This document shows, one piece after another, positions 16,643 to 28,062 of a DNA stretch of 60,000 bases. The stretch lies in NCBI RefSeq assembly GCF_964204645.1, contig NC_134033.1:188001-248000 (forward strand). Direction: 5' to 3'. The position numbers and the translations under genes were made by a program. Under the pieces are notes generated by a model. It did no database searches. It was given only the letters and a program-made list of their open reading frames with translations, and was not told the DNA's origin. This DNA is from Tubulanus polymorphus. Its lineage: Eukaryota; Nemertea; Palaeonemertea; Tubulaniformes; Tubulanidae. Numbering within the stretch: the stretch's first letter is position 1; each line of letters starts with the position of its first letter.

Positions 16643-19600
16643 TCAATGAACTCTTTTTTTCTGCTTCTCGAGTTCTTCTTGTATTCTGCGTCGTTCGGCT
16701 TCTTCTGCCTCCAATCTAGCGATCAGTTCGGCTTGTATTCGCGGTTCAACGACGCGATCGAGTTCCGTGTACGTAGAGAAATCATCGATATCACCGATCA
16801 GTACGCTAGGGGGCGCTTGATGGTGGATGTTATTCACGATGTGTAGATAGGTCGGTTCCTTTGTCTGAAAAAAAAATCATTCCATTTTTCCAACCATTTA
16901 ATTATTTTTCTGATGAAAACGTGCTTAGAAGTAACTTCTAGTTCGCTTGTCACTAGTGGAATCCTCGATTGCCACAGTTGGCAGCTCTCTATTCGAACAC
17001 GATTATTCGGTTTATTAACGGTTAAAACGAGTATATTGACCTCATCTGGATGAAATTCCGGATTATCGACTCCACAGATTCCGTTCCTAACTATATCTTC
17101 ATCTTCATCGTCATCGTTATTTACATCTTGATAAGGATTCTCCTCCTCACCAACTGTTTGATACGGGTTCTCATCTGAAATTATACAACATTTTCTGAAT
17201 TCAACGTGGAATCTATGATGGAACGCTTGCTTGAATTCGCTTAATCTAATCTGGCAATTTGAAAGTTTCGTCAGATCTATAAACTCTTCTATACAATGGG
17301 AACATCGTCGAACTGATTGGATCTTTATTTCATGTGATGGGTTAGACAGGGATTAGCAACTCATAGTTTATTTAGCGGATCCGGGAACGGAGGGAGGAGT
17401 CTCTACTGTAGGAACTACAGCAAAATACTGAGAAAACGAATGAAGGATTTTATCATTTATGTAAAACTCGATGAAGGACTAAGGCATAACAAATAAATGA
17501 AGCACAAGTGCCGACATCAGTTATGGCTTCAGTCACGTGACCGCCGGGAATATTTGAGGAACACATTTTCAATTCCAATTTCAGAACCGGTATTTTAGAT
17601 TAACCGGTATCAGATATTGCACACAGAATAATTTGCGAGATTTCCTCTTTAAATTCGCTATACAGTGTGTTACTCACCCATTCTCTATACAGTGTGTTAC
17701 TCACCCATTCGCTATACAGTGTGTTACTCACCCATTCGCTATACAGTGTGTTACTCACCCATTCTCTATACAGTGTGTTACTCACCCATTCGCTATACAG
17801 TGTGTTACTCACCCATTCTCTATACAGTGTGTTACTCACCCATTCGCTATACAGTGTGTTACTCACCCATTCGCTATACAGTGTGTTACTCACCCATTCG
17901 CTATACAGTGTGTTACTCACCCATTCTCTATACAGTGTGTTACTCACCCATTCGCTATACAGTGTGTTACTCACCCATTCGCTATACAGTGTGTTACTCA
18001 CCCATTCGCTATACAGTGTGTTACTCACCCATTCTCTATACAGTGTGTTACTCACCCATTCGCTATACAGTGTGTTACTCACCCATTCTCTATACAGTGT
18101 GTTACTCACCCATTCTCTATACAGTGTGTTACTCACCCATTCGCTATACAGTGTGTTACTCACCCATTCTCTATACAGTGTGTTACTCACCCATTCGCTA
18201 TACAGTGTGTTACTCACCCATTCTCTATACAGTGTGTTACTCACCCATTCGCTATACAGTGTGTTACTCACCCATTCTCTATACAGTGTGTTACTCACCC
18301 ATTCTCTATACAGTGTGTTACTCACCCATTCTCTATACAGTGTGTTACTCACCCATTCTCTATACAGTGTGTTACTCACCCATTCGCTATACAGTGTGTT
18401 ACTCACCCATTCTCTATACAGTGTGTTACTCACCCATTCGCTATACAGTGTGTTACTCACCCATTCTCTATACAGTGTGTTACTCACCCATTCTCTATAC
18501 AGTGTGTTACTCACCCATTCTCTATACAGTGTGTTACTCACCCATTCTCTATACAGTGTGTTACTCACCCATTCGCTATACAGTGTGTTACTCACCCATT
18601 CTCTATACAGTGTGTTACTCACCCATTCTCTATACAGTGTGTTACTCACCCATTCGCTATACAGTGTGTTACTCACCCATTCGCTATACAGTGTGTTACT
18701 CACCCATTCGCTATACAGTGTGTTACTCACCCATTCGCTATACAGTGTGTTACTCACCCATTCTCTTTACAGTGTGTTACTCACCCATTCGCTATACAGT
18801 GTGTTACTCACCCATTCTCTATACAGTGTGTTACTCACCCATTCGCTATACAGTGTGTTACTCACCCATTCGCTATACAGTGTGTTACTCACCCATTCGC
18901 TATACAGTGTGTTACTCACCCATTCTCTATACAGTGTGTTACTCACCCATTCGCTATACAGTGTGTTACTCACCCATTCGCTATACAGTGTGTTACTCAC
19001 CCATTCGCTATACAGTGTGTTACTCACCCATTCTCTATACAGTGTGTTACTCACCCATTCTCTATACAGTGTGTTACTCACCCATTCGCTATACAGTGTG
19101 TTACTCACCCATTCTCTATACAGTGTGTTACTCACCCATTCGCTATACAGTGTGTTACTCACCCATTCTCTATACAGTGTGTTACTCACCCATTCGCTAT
19201 ACAGTGTGTTACTCACCCATTCGCTATACAGTGTGTTACTCACCCATTCGCTATACAGTGTGTTACTCACCCATTCGCTATACAGTGTGTTACTCACCCA
19301 TTCGCTATACAGTGTGTTACTCACCCATTCTCTATACAGTGTGTTACTCACTCATTCTCTATACAGTGTGTTACTCACTCATTCTCTATACAGTGTGTTA
19401 CTCACCCATTCTCTATACAGTGTGTTACTCACCCATTCTCTATACAGTGTGTTACTCACCCATTCTCTACACAGTGTGTTACTCACCCATTTCGTAGTTC
19501 ATATTCTTCTCTGCTTTTTTCGTCTTTTTGCCTTTTTTGTTTTTATCTACTTGAGCCGCACTATCTACAGACCCTGAAAATACGGCGAATTTCACGTGTC

Positions 19601-21202
19601 ACATTCATACTTTGAGTATTTTGTTTCATGAGGCCAAGTTGAAAGATGCTTCCATAAAATGGATTGAAAACAAGGATATTTTAAAACCAGTTTTTCTTTC
19701 AAATATTAAGTTTCTGAAAACATTTTTAAAATCCCTTTGAATAATTTTTATTTCATGGATTTTTTTTACCTTTCGTTTTCTTCTTTTTGCTTTTATCGAC
19801 GGTAGAGTAAATTGGACCCGTGGCGCCACCTGCACCATTTACAACTGAAATAAACAAACGGTTTGATGACATCGTGAATAATTCCTTTTCAGGAATTGAT
19901 ATTTGAAAGATAGGATAGATAGTCCCTTCCTTATCTAACAAGTAATTTATTATTAAATAAACGAATCATGCTGTTATTCAGTTATTCTAAGCATTTCTTT
20001 GAAATCAATCTATAACTTATAGATAAATCTGCATTGCTTACCTTGATTCCGGGATTTTTTCTTGTTTTTGTCGACCAGGGCGTAGAGTGGCTCTCCTGAA
20101 AATTAATTTATAAATCTATACCGATTGCCTATTTTCAGAGTCTCTGGTTAATCATCGACAATTATGATTGGATTTTTTACATTGAGCCATTAAAAGTTTT
20201 ATCGCTACATTCTCAAAAATTGCCGAGCATCGCCGAACACCTGAACAAAAATATGTGCGAACATGATTTCAATTCGCCGAACGAGACTCGGTAGTTTTCG
20301 GAGGTATCCGGTGATGATCGGTCAGTTAAAAAATCGATAAATAAAGGGCTCCGTTAAATAAAGATGTATAAAAGCCTCACCGGTTTTCTTGACTTCAGAA
20401 ACTGTGAATATAGAAATAAATCTGTTTAAGTTTTTACTGTATTTGTTCATATTCACTTAAAATCACAATATCAATAAAATAATAATAGAACAGTTTAAAC
20501 TATAATGAGTTTAAAAGATCATTCAGAAATAATTCCGCCCTTCATCTGAGTCTAACAATGGAGACTAAAGAAGGATAGTAGTAACCACCCGAAACATTTC
20601 TAATAAAATATTTTGTAATACAAAATGAATTTGTTTTAATAATTAAATGAATTTTCAATGAAATAAGAAAAATGAAAAGCTTTTCTTACCAAGATCGTCA
20701 ATGTTCGAATACGGATCTGAAAAATAACGAAAATACGTTTTATCAACCTTACATTGATAAGAATATTCACAAGTCGTACTCATGAATTGAAAACACTGCG
20801 CGCTGAAGATGTGGATAATTTCTCTCACTTTATAATCAAAAACTGATTCTCAAGACATCATTACACGATACATCGACTGGAGACGGGTGGCTCCGGGATG
20901 CGGATGAATGACCTAATACACTGAGGTTTGATACCGTTATAATATATATTACCAAATTCATTTAAAGCGACGTCCGCAGCAGCAGCAGCAGCAGCAGCAG
21001 CAGCTGTCGGTCTGGTTACAGGTTTTTTGTTCACTGTTGCGTACTCATCACCTAACACAGAAATTAAAAATCAAATATGAATCATTTGAAATCAGACAAG
21101 TTTGAAATTTTATATCTTGTTACAGATAAGTTTGAAAGGCAAGTTTCACCTTTAGGTCCGACTATGTGATTAATATCGATATCGATTTGAGCAGAGGGTG
21201 AA
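16643..21202 (-). CDS. Receptor A cytoplasmic tail, nine exons with Yxx(V/I/L) and ITAM-like motifs
   Basis: Exons 21150-21202, 20953-21051 (GDEYATV, then a poly-Ala run of about 10 from a CAG tract), 20690-20716 (DPYSNIDDL), 20381-20401 (VSEVKKT), 20042-20095 (EPLYALVDKNKKKSRNQ), 19770-19844 (GPIYSTVDKSKKKKTK), 19487-19573 (AQVDKNKKGKKTKK...MNYEM), 17041-17174 (ENPYQTVGEEENPYQDV plus an acidic run) and 16643-16864 (EPTYLHIV, then a coiled-coil-like ELIARLEAEEAERRRIQEEL ending KKRVH). Exons of 99, 27, 21, 54, 75 and 87 bp are all phase 1-1, so any can be skipped in frame. YxxV-x6-YxxV fits an ITAM spacing with V for I/L. The small exons are supported by splice sites and frame only. Confidence 0.72.
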
Positions 21203-24200
21203 CTGTGAAAACAAACCGGAAAAAATACATTTTGTGTTAGAATATGTATTGACATTAGATTACAGTGAACGAATTGAAGAAATATGAACCTTTTCGAGCG
21301 ATATTTGGTCCAGATCCACTGACCGTCTCGACGCCTTTTCACAAATAGCAACACGATGACGATGACGATGATCGCGATCAATGAAATACCGACAATAACA
21401 CCTCCGATCAGTCCGCTGTTGATAGTAGTAGCAAGAACTAGAGAGGATAGAAAAAACAGCGCTGTCACAAATACAAACATCCGATCTGCCTGAATTACAC
21501 CTGACACATCGTAACTGATCTAACACTATAAACATCAGGCATCAATATGAATTCTATTTATTTTTTTATATGCATAATACCCAACACCCCAACTGGATTA
21601 TTTAACCTCACGAAGTGTAGCCCGCACAATGTAAGCAGCCAGCAGGACTCGAACCCACTTGTGTCGCTGATAGTCGACCCAACAGCATCACACTTTTTCT
21701 CACTGTGAGCTACTGAGGCTGCTTCGCTTTATTTGAGGGATAGTTCCAATAAGATGTAACCCGGGAGATTGATGTGGTTGAAGAGATTGAAGAATGTAGC
21801 CGGGTAGTTTTAGCTGGATCGCTAGGGTAAGGGTTAGATGGTTATCCCAGTAACCGGGCGCCGCATATTTGAAAATAAAATTGATTTGTATTTGTAACGT
21901 CGACTGTAAAATGGCGCTAACTCTAACCCTAAACATTTGTTGGTTTATTTGCTACTAAAACCGGCGCTAATATAGGATCAAGTAAACGAAGGATTCGACA
22001 GCCGAATCTGATAATCGATTTTCATTACTTCTTGTTAATTAATTCTAATGATTTATAAGGTGTTCTGTATTAAAAGTCACCGAATATCACAGATATACAT
22101 TTAACAAACCTGTATCTTCTTCTAGTTGAAGCTCGTGACTGACAATGACGTCATCACTCTCAGTAACAATCAGTTTGTAACTATAGTTACGGTCTGGATG
22201 AATATTAATATTTATAATAATCAAACCATCAGTGATTTCTATCAGTTTTGTAGAATTACATTGATTTGTATTTGTGATACAGTATTTCACGTAGACGCTG
22301 TATTTATTTGAAGGAAATGATGATAATTTTATCACGACCAGATTCCCATCTCGATTTATTGTAGCTTGTTTCAATATGGTGTTTATAGCGCTTGGAATAG
22401 CTGGAAAAATGAAAACAATAAAATTAGATTTCGATATTAATTCTTTACGTAACTTCAGTTAAATATACCGTGTTTAACAATAGGCCTAATCGATATATGT
22501 GATATAAAACTTGATGCGAGTTTGAAATCTTACCATTAGTTTTAGTAGTAACTATATCAGTAAATGAACTCGAATTATCAGCAGGATTTAAATTGATACT
22601 TTTCACTTTGAACTGATAATCAGTCGCTGGTTTTAATGCGGTTATTTTTGTTTGCACCAGTTTTCTATAACCGGGGTCCGGTATTTTAGATTTATTCACG
22701 AATCCTGTAGAATCCGAGCCTCTGTAACTGACGGTGAACGTTTGTTTAAAGCCACCCTCGAATTCAGACACCCAACTCAGTGTCACAGATACAGCTGTTT
22801 TTGCGATAACTGTCAGATTTGACGGTGTTTGTGGAGGTCCTGAAATAGAGATACAGATTAATACACATTTCGCAAATTGCATCAATTTCTATATTTAACC
22901 GTTTAGAGTTAAATAAAAGATTTGTTGTAAAAAAAGACTTAAGTTCGATATTTCTGATTGAAATTGAAACCAAAAGATGAACAACAAACATTAAACCCAA
23001 AATCCTTCCAAAACTGATCATCCAGGTCTCACAGTAAAATCCCCCGTATGAAGAAATAACCCCCCCCCCCCACGGGCGCAGTATATACTCACCAGTCTCT
23101 GTGAGTCTCAGTAATATTTCTAAACTACCGATAGAATTTTTGAGTCGACACGAATAAAATCCATAATCAGACACTTGAACTGATTGTATGATAACATCAA
23201 ACTGAGTTAAACTAGTTTTATTTATTTCATGTTTGTCGTTTGTTGAATTGTGGCTGCAACTTAAACTTGTCTCTGATGGATTCGCGTCAAACTTTATCGT
23301 AAATTTGGCAGTTTCTCCAATATTTGCAGCTACGAATTTCAGCTCGTTTGACAGTTTTGGTGAATCTATTGTAAAATAGAAATATATTTGGTGATGTTGT
23401 AACAAGTGACAAACAGTTGGGCAAATTGTCTGCAACATCAGTACAATTAATAAGATATTTTTGTTTCTAGGAGGCGAGGTCAAATTACACCTGACTGACC
23501 TGTCAATCATCTTAAACAATAAGTACTTACATTGTACATGAACAGTAGCGATATTACTGATTGTAAAACCTGCTGTGTTTGTCGCTTCACATCTGTATCG
23601 TCCTGAATCAGCTTTTGATAGATTTTCTAGGGTAAGATAATCATTCGTGGATCCGATAGTTTTCCAGACAGCCGCTGGTAGAGTTGAGAATTTCCAGGTG
23701 TAAATGTAACTATCAGGGTTTCCACCAGTTGCTGCACAGTTTAACCGTATTGAATTGTTTTCTGTAATTACAGATTTTACTGGAGTCAATGAAACCGAAT
23801 CAGCAGCATCTGGAAAACATAGAATATTGATAATTATTCATATATAATTCTATTGCGTAAATATAAAAATACAACTTTTTTCATTAAAAAAAAATGATTA
23901 TACTATTTATGAATCAGCTCACACACTTACACAGTATTGACAATGTGATGGATTTGCTGACACCAGGTTTACCATTCTGATAAGCGGTACATTTATACTG
24001 TCTTCCATTCTTATCCTTATCAGTTGACACTACTAGACTACTAGTAGATATGTGTCCACTGTGAGGTCCAGGTTTATGATTGGTTGCTGGGTTGGGTGAC
24101 ATATTGGTCCATGTTGTCGCCACAGAGCTGAATGCCCAGACAATCGTAGACACCGGGTTACTGGAGTCAGTTGTACATGTCAGAGTTTTTGATGTACCTT

Positions 24201-27075
24201 GAACAACTGAACCGTTTGGAATTTCAGTCAGTGTAATTGACTCTGGTGGAACTGTAAATATGAAATTGAAATTATTCGTTTAATTTCATCAAACGGTCAG
24301 AGAAAAATAAGAAAAGTGTTTCTCACTTACAGTGAATTGTAATTGTTGTATCTTTGCTCAGATTTCCAGTTTCACATCTGTATCGAGCCTGATTCATAGG
24401 TTTAGTTGCAGTAATAGATAATATACTAGTAGCAGAAAACCCGTGATAGACTGCATTAGTTTGACTGGTAGCTGGTTGAGAGATGAGTTGAGTCCATGTT
24501 TTAGAGGAATATGTGAACCAGTGAATCTGTACAGCCGGGTTTGATGAGTCAGTTTTACATTCTATCTGTTGATTATTGTTTACAAACACATGATCTACCG
24601 GACTCTTCATCAGTGTCAGTGCTGCTGCTTGGACTAGAAATAATTCGATATTTTCAATATAATTGTCAAAATCCGGGGAAGTTGATGAAATAAGAATCCA
24701 ATTCACTTGACGCGAATAACGAGTAATTAGTGTGTAACTATGTGTAATACTTACAGTAAACAGTTAATGTAACTTTATTAGAAATCACTGATACTGATAT
24801 ACCAGCTCCAGTGGCTGTACATTGATATTCTGCCTGGTTATCGGTTTTACTGACAGATGTCGAATACATTAGCTGACGACCAACTCCCTGTTTCACAGCG
24901 CTGCCCCCTGGTGTTCTAGTTATAGCGAGGGTCGGTATCGGGTAACCCCCAGTAGCTGTACACGTGAAGACAACAGTCGCGGATTCCTGAACGGGTGACT
25001 CCGGTCCTTGTAATGTAACACCACTCGGCGGGTCTGAAATTAAAATAGTTTGATTAATCGATAATTCATGTATGACAGCAGTAACACATTATTTAGGAAC
25101 ATTTCATAGTTGCAGGAGGGAAAATCCAGAGTCCACCAAATCAATTTTAATTTCTGAATTTTTTAACTTTCATAACACTTTTAGATTTGATAAATAAAAC
25201 TATGTTTAATTGAGTAAAGAGTAAAATAAATACTCACATGTAACATTGATAGTAATACTATCAGCAACTGATCCCACAGTATTCGATACGTTACATGTAT
25301 AAACACCTGAATCAGTTCTCCTAACGGGCTGGAATCTGAGTTTATTACCAGACTGTCCTGATGGATTGACACCAGTCCATTTATACTTCAGTCCTGTAGC
25401 TCCAGACTGTGAACCGTCACACGTGACTGTTAACTGTGAATTCTCCTGTACTGTAACGATGTTGTTGATGACGGGGGCTGGTTGAGATGTTAGAACTGGT
25501 CCACTAGGGGGCGCTGTAAATATGAAATGATGCAGATTTGATTTTAACAATAATGAAAACAAATCATCAACAGACATCACAGTTTATGTATCAATGCGCA
25601 CTAATGGCGCGGATGAATATACTATGAGTAAAGTGTTATACGTTTCATTTTCTCAAACTGGATAAAACTTTCATATGTAAAATTTATTCGTGAAATCTTC
25701 AATCAATATCAACACTCAATGAATATCTCAGAACAACTGGTGAATACGAGATTTTTTATTGCTCAACACAATTAGAAATTTTATATATCATTGAATAGTT
25801 TATCATTCTCACCTAAAACAGTAACTACTGTTTTACTGTTTGGGAAAGAGTTCATGTAGTTACATGACCATCGTCCAGCATCAGTCATCTGTATATTTTC
25901 TATACGTAAACCGTAACGTCCATTTGTGACGTCACATTGTCCAGTGTATCGGGGATCACTGATAGTTCCACTTGGACAGTTTGACTTATCAAACGCATAC
26001 TCTCCTGGAGGACCACCGATTGTCATTCTAAAGTCGCAGAAATTTTTACTGGCTGGTGAAACCTGACATTGTACATCAGTGGTGCCACCTACTATTACAA
26101 TTGATCGTGTTGCAACCACAGTGAGTCTCGTATCCACTGGGTCTATACAGTTCGTCTGCTGTCCTGAAAACAATATGTTTAAACTGTTTTGGGAGAAATT
26201 GTAAGGTTCAATACTTAACCTTAATTAAATGCTAATATGTTCCATTATAACAATACTCAGGAAATGGGGATTACAATTAAATTTTTCAAATTTATAAATG
26301 TTACTTCAGTAATGTCATAACTAGAATGAGGCTAAGCCTCGGCTTTTAATTCACCGCCACATGTACAGTTTGTGGCGGAGTCACATGTGCAGAAGGATGT
26401 TATTAGACAACATGTAGTGTAAAAAAAATATACCAACAGTTACAGACTGTGATTCCCTACTTCAGTCCAAAGTTTAAAATATTGGTCAAAAATTGCGGCC
26501 TCTTGACTGTTAACGACGTTTTTCATGTGAACCGCATCGCCTCAATTTTTGATAAAATCGGTCGCTAGTGTGTTAACGATGTTTTTCATGTCGGTCTCCT
26601 GGTGGCCATAATTTGAATCAAATCGACCTAATTTTGATTTGGGTTTCGCCCAAGTGATGCCCTAGTCATATACTAAGTTTGAAAAGAATTGGTCGACAAT
26701 TGCGGCCTCTCTAGACTGTTAACGTCACTTGCGGTTTATAATAGAAATTTAGATATAAAACACATTTAATTAAAACTACTTGTAAAAGTGTTCTTCAAAA
26801 AGAAAAGTTTTAAGATGAGATTTAAAATCGTAAATGTCATTGCAGTTCCAAACCTTAGGAGGTAGATTATTCCATAAAATTGGTGCGTAAACTACTCTGT
26901 GCTCTGTGCATTAAGTATTAATTGTGGAGCAATTAACTGAAACTGAAACTGATCATTGCTAAATATTATGATGTTCTACCCGGACACTTTCAGCCGTTTT
27001 TTTACCTGTTGTGTATTTGGATGTGAGTAGAACTATCACGAACACGAACCACACTTCACTCTGAATATAGAACAT
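16643..27075 (-). CDS. Immunoglobulin-superfamily receptor A (7 Ig, FN3, FN3-like, TM, long tyrosine-rich tail)
   Basis: Exons in order: 27006-27075, 25813-26163, 25238-25513, 24755-25033, 24331-24633, 23931-24251, 23531-23809, 23093-23365, 22534-22839, 22110-22400, 21290-21437, 21150-21202, 20953-21051, 20690-20716, 20381-20401, 20042-20095, 19770-19844, 19487-19573, 17041-17174, 16643-16864. Phases match at all junctions, giving 1222 aa. It starts with a signal peptide (MFYIQSEVWFVFVIVLLTSK). Seven single-exon Ig domains follow with typical Cys and DxGxYxC motifs, then an FN3 (PPQTPSNLTV...TDYQFKV) and a second FN3-like domain. After one helix the tail has YATV, YSNI, YALV, YSTV, YEM, an NPYQTV/NPYQDV pair and YLHI. 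The overall plan resembles nephrin/CD22-like adhesion or immune receptors; I recognise no specific orthologue. Likely a cell-surface recognition receptor with SH2-dependent signalling. The ectodomain is an inverted duplicate of receptor B. Confidence 0.86.
17650..19486. repeat. 27-bp minisatellite, about 67 units, seeded by a receptor A splice donor
   Basis: Unit (gene strand) GTGAGTAACACACTGTATAG plus AGAATGG or CGAATGG. The exon at 19487-19573 ends AAATGG/GTGAGTAACA, so the functional donor is the first copy and every later unit repeats ATGG/GTGAGT. The array is open in several frames on both strands (27 is divisible by 3), producing long artefactual ORFs. Variation is almost confined to one position (TCTCTA or TCGCTA on the plus strand). 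Confidence 0.96.
21290..21437 (-). CDS. Receptor A transmembrane exon
   Basis: Encodes VLATTINSG, then the helix LIGGVIVGISLIAIIVIVIV with LLFV, then a stop-transfer KRRRDGQWIWTKYRSKR. The donor was placed at AAAAG/GTTCAT because only that phase (2) continues into the next exon without a stop; the better-looking GACG/GTCAGT inside the exon would give TAG in the next exon. The helix is not homologous to that of receptor B. Confidence 0.75.
21590..21725 (-). mobile_element. tRNA-derived SINE-like fragment in receptor A intron
   Basis: On the minus strand an A-box-like CCTCAGTAGCTCACAGTGA is followed by a B box GGGTTCGAGTCCTGC at about the tRNA distance. Cloverleaf pairing is poor, so it is more likely a SINE head than a working tRNA. 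It lies in the intron between exons 22110-22400 and 21290-21437. Confidence 0.6.
22035..26175 (-). repeat. Left arm of about 4.2-kb inverted duplication (receptor A Ig1 to FN3-2)
   Basis: Matches 30000-34385 in reverse complement across exons and introns. For example the intron at 25514-25812 is nearly identical to 30363-30661. Homology starts at the Ig1 acceptor (ATTGTTTTCAG) and fades about 80 bp beyond the FN3-2 donor, shortly after TTATAAATCAT. Confidence 0.93.
22110..26163 (-). CDS. Receptor A ectodomain exons (Ig1-Ig7, FN3, FN3-like)
   Basis: Nine exons of 351, 276, 279, 303, 321, 279, 273, 306 and 291 bp, each one domain and each phase 1-1, the classic exon-shuffling layout. Ig motifs include VTCDG...DSGVYTCNVS (Ig2), FTCTATGG...AEYQCTATG (Ig3), RYRCETG (Ig4), LTCTTDSS...QYKCTAY (Ig5), LNCAATGG...DSGRYRCEA (Ig6) and DYGFYSCRL (Ig7). 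Ig1 is longer, with four to five Cys and DAGRWSCNY. Several NxS/T sites are present. The FN3 ends TDYQFKVKSINL. The second module (YSVYVKYCITNTNQC...YSYKLIV) is FN3-like with two Cys. Confidence 0.9.
26164..27005. other. Receptor A intron 1, AT-rich with decayed repeat
   Basis: Contains three spaced copies of a GACTGTTAACG-type motif (about 26505, 26565 and 26715) with GCGGCCTC, and the LINE tail listed separately. No exon was seen. Confidence 0.6.
26765..26920 (-). mobile_element. 3' end of a LINE-type retrotransposon, truncated
   Basis: The minus strand translates to EHRVVYAPILWNNLPPKVW, then NCNDIYDFKSHLKTFLFEEH and FYK, ending at a TAG at 26776-26778. YAPxLWNxLP...FKxxLKTFLF is the familiar C-terminal tail of non-LTR reverse transcriptases. 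Nothing upstream of it remains, so this is a 5'-truncated copy. Confidence 0.85.
27006..27075 (-). CDS. Receptor A exon 1: signal peptide
   Basis: ATG at 27073-27075 followed by a hydrophobic core (VWFVFVIVLL) and a polar end (TSKYTTG), 23 codons plus one base, then donor G/GTAAAA. Phase 1 joins directly to the Ig1 exon (G/GA, GQQTNC). It is unrelated in sequence to the receptor B signal peptide. A TATATATA lies about 130 bp upstream. Confidence 0.8.
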
Positions 27076-27206
27076 AATTACAAAATTATCGAGTTTGTTA
27101 TTCACAAATTAATCAATTCGGCGTTAAATTAGTCCGTGAATCTGGGTGCAGAAACTTGAAATGATTCTGTTTCCTTTACTTTGATCTACTCGTCGTAGGA
27201 ATTCAT

Positions 27207-27214
27207 TATATATA
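27207..27214 (-). promoter_or_regulatory. Candidate TATA box of receptor A
   Basis: TATATATA in the minus-strand context GTCGCTATATATAATG, about 130 bp upstream of the receptor A start codon. A similar GTCGCTTTATATATA occurs at 28356-28370 on the other strand. Confidence 0.45.
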
Positions 27215-27457
27215 GCGACTTGTGTGAATCTGAACCCCAGAAACTATTGACAACAGTTCTCTTATGTTAGATATGTTGTATCTAGGGCCAATGGCTAAGT
27301 TTTTAATTTATCCAGACAACTTATTGAATTTCGACCCCGTTCTTGAGCTATGTCGTCATTTTTATGTCACTGAGCAATATAGTTTTAGTTCTAACGCTAG
27401 GTGGCGCACCGGGCTCATTCTTTGCACTGCACAACCCCAATACTGACTTGTTACCGG

Positions 27458-27635
27458 ACGGATGGACGGACGGACGGACGGACGGACGGACGGACAGAGA
27501 CAGACAGAGACAGACAGAGACAGACAGAGACAGACAGAGACAGACAGAGACAGACAGAGACAGACAGAGACAGACAGAGACAGACAGAGACAGACAGAGA
27601 CAGACAGAGACAGACAGAGACAGACAGAGACAGAC

Positions 27636-27676
<41 letters not shown>

Positions 27677-27975
27677 TACAGACACAGACACAGACAGACA
27701 GACAGACAGACAGATAGGTAGGCAGGCAGGCAGGCAGGCAGACAGGCAGACAGACAGACAGACAGACAGACAGGTAGGCAGGCAGACAGGCAGGCAGACA
27801 GACACACAGACAGACGGACAGACAGACAAACAGACAGACAAACAGACAGGCAGGCGGGCGGGCAGGCAGGCAGACAGACAGGCAGACAGACAGACAGACA
27901 GACAGACAGCCAGACAGACAGACAGAGACAGACAGACAGAGACAGACAGAGACAGAGACAGAGACAGAGACAGAC

Positions 27976-28042
<67 letters not shown>

Positions 28043-28062
28043 GACAGACAGACAGACAGACT
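27458..28062. repeat. GGAC / CAGAGA / CAGA / GGCA microsatellite cluster between receptors A and B
   Basis: (GGAC)n at 27460-27493, then an exact 10-bp ACAGACAGAG array to about 27640, then (CAGA)n with GGCA and GCGG interruptions to 28062. It is open in many frames (Arg-Gln-Thr, Cys-Leu-Ser) but has no gene character. It sits in the intergenic spacer of the inverted pair. Confidence 0.96.

Noticed and set aside
16868-17040. Continuation of the NPYQTV exon to HVFIRKIIKW and beyond
   Set aside because: Reading through ends at a stop in the next segment and leaves a 33-bp intron at most. Splicing at GATGAG/GTCAAT joins phase 0 to the final exon cleanly.
17633-19615. Plus-strand ORFs of 610-660 codons (IQCVTHPFA-type repeats) and minus-strand SNTLYSEWV ORFs
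   Set aside because: They are by-products of a 27-bp tandem array being open in several frames at once. No conserved flanks, and the array starts at a receptor A donor in an intron.
21311-21324. Donor GACG/GTCAGT inside the receptor A membrane exon
   Set aside because: Using it puts the next exon in a frame with TAG after 13 codons. The downstream donor AAAAG/GTTCAT gives an open, phase-consistent join.
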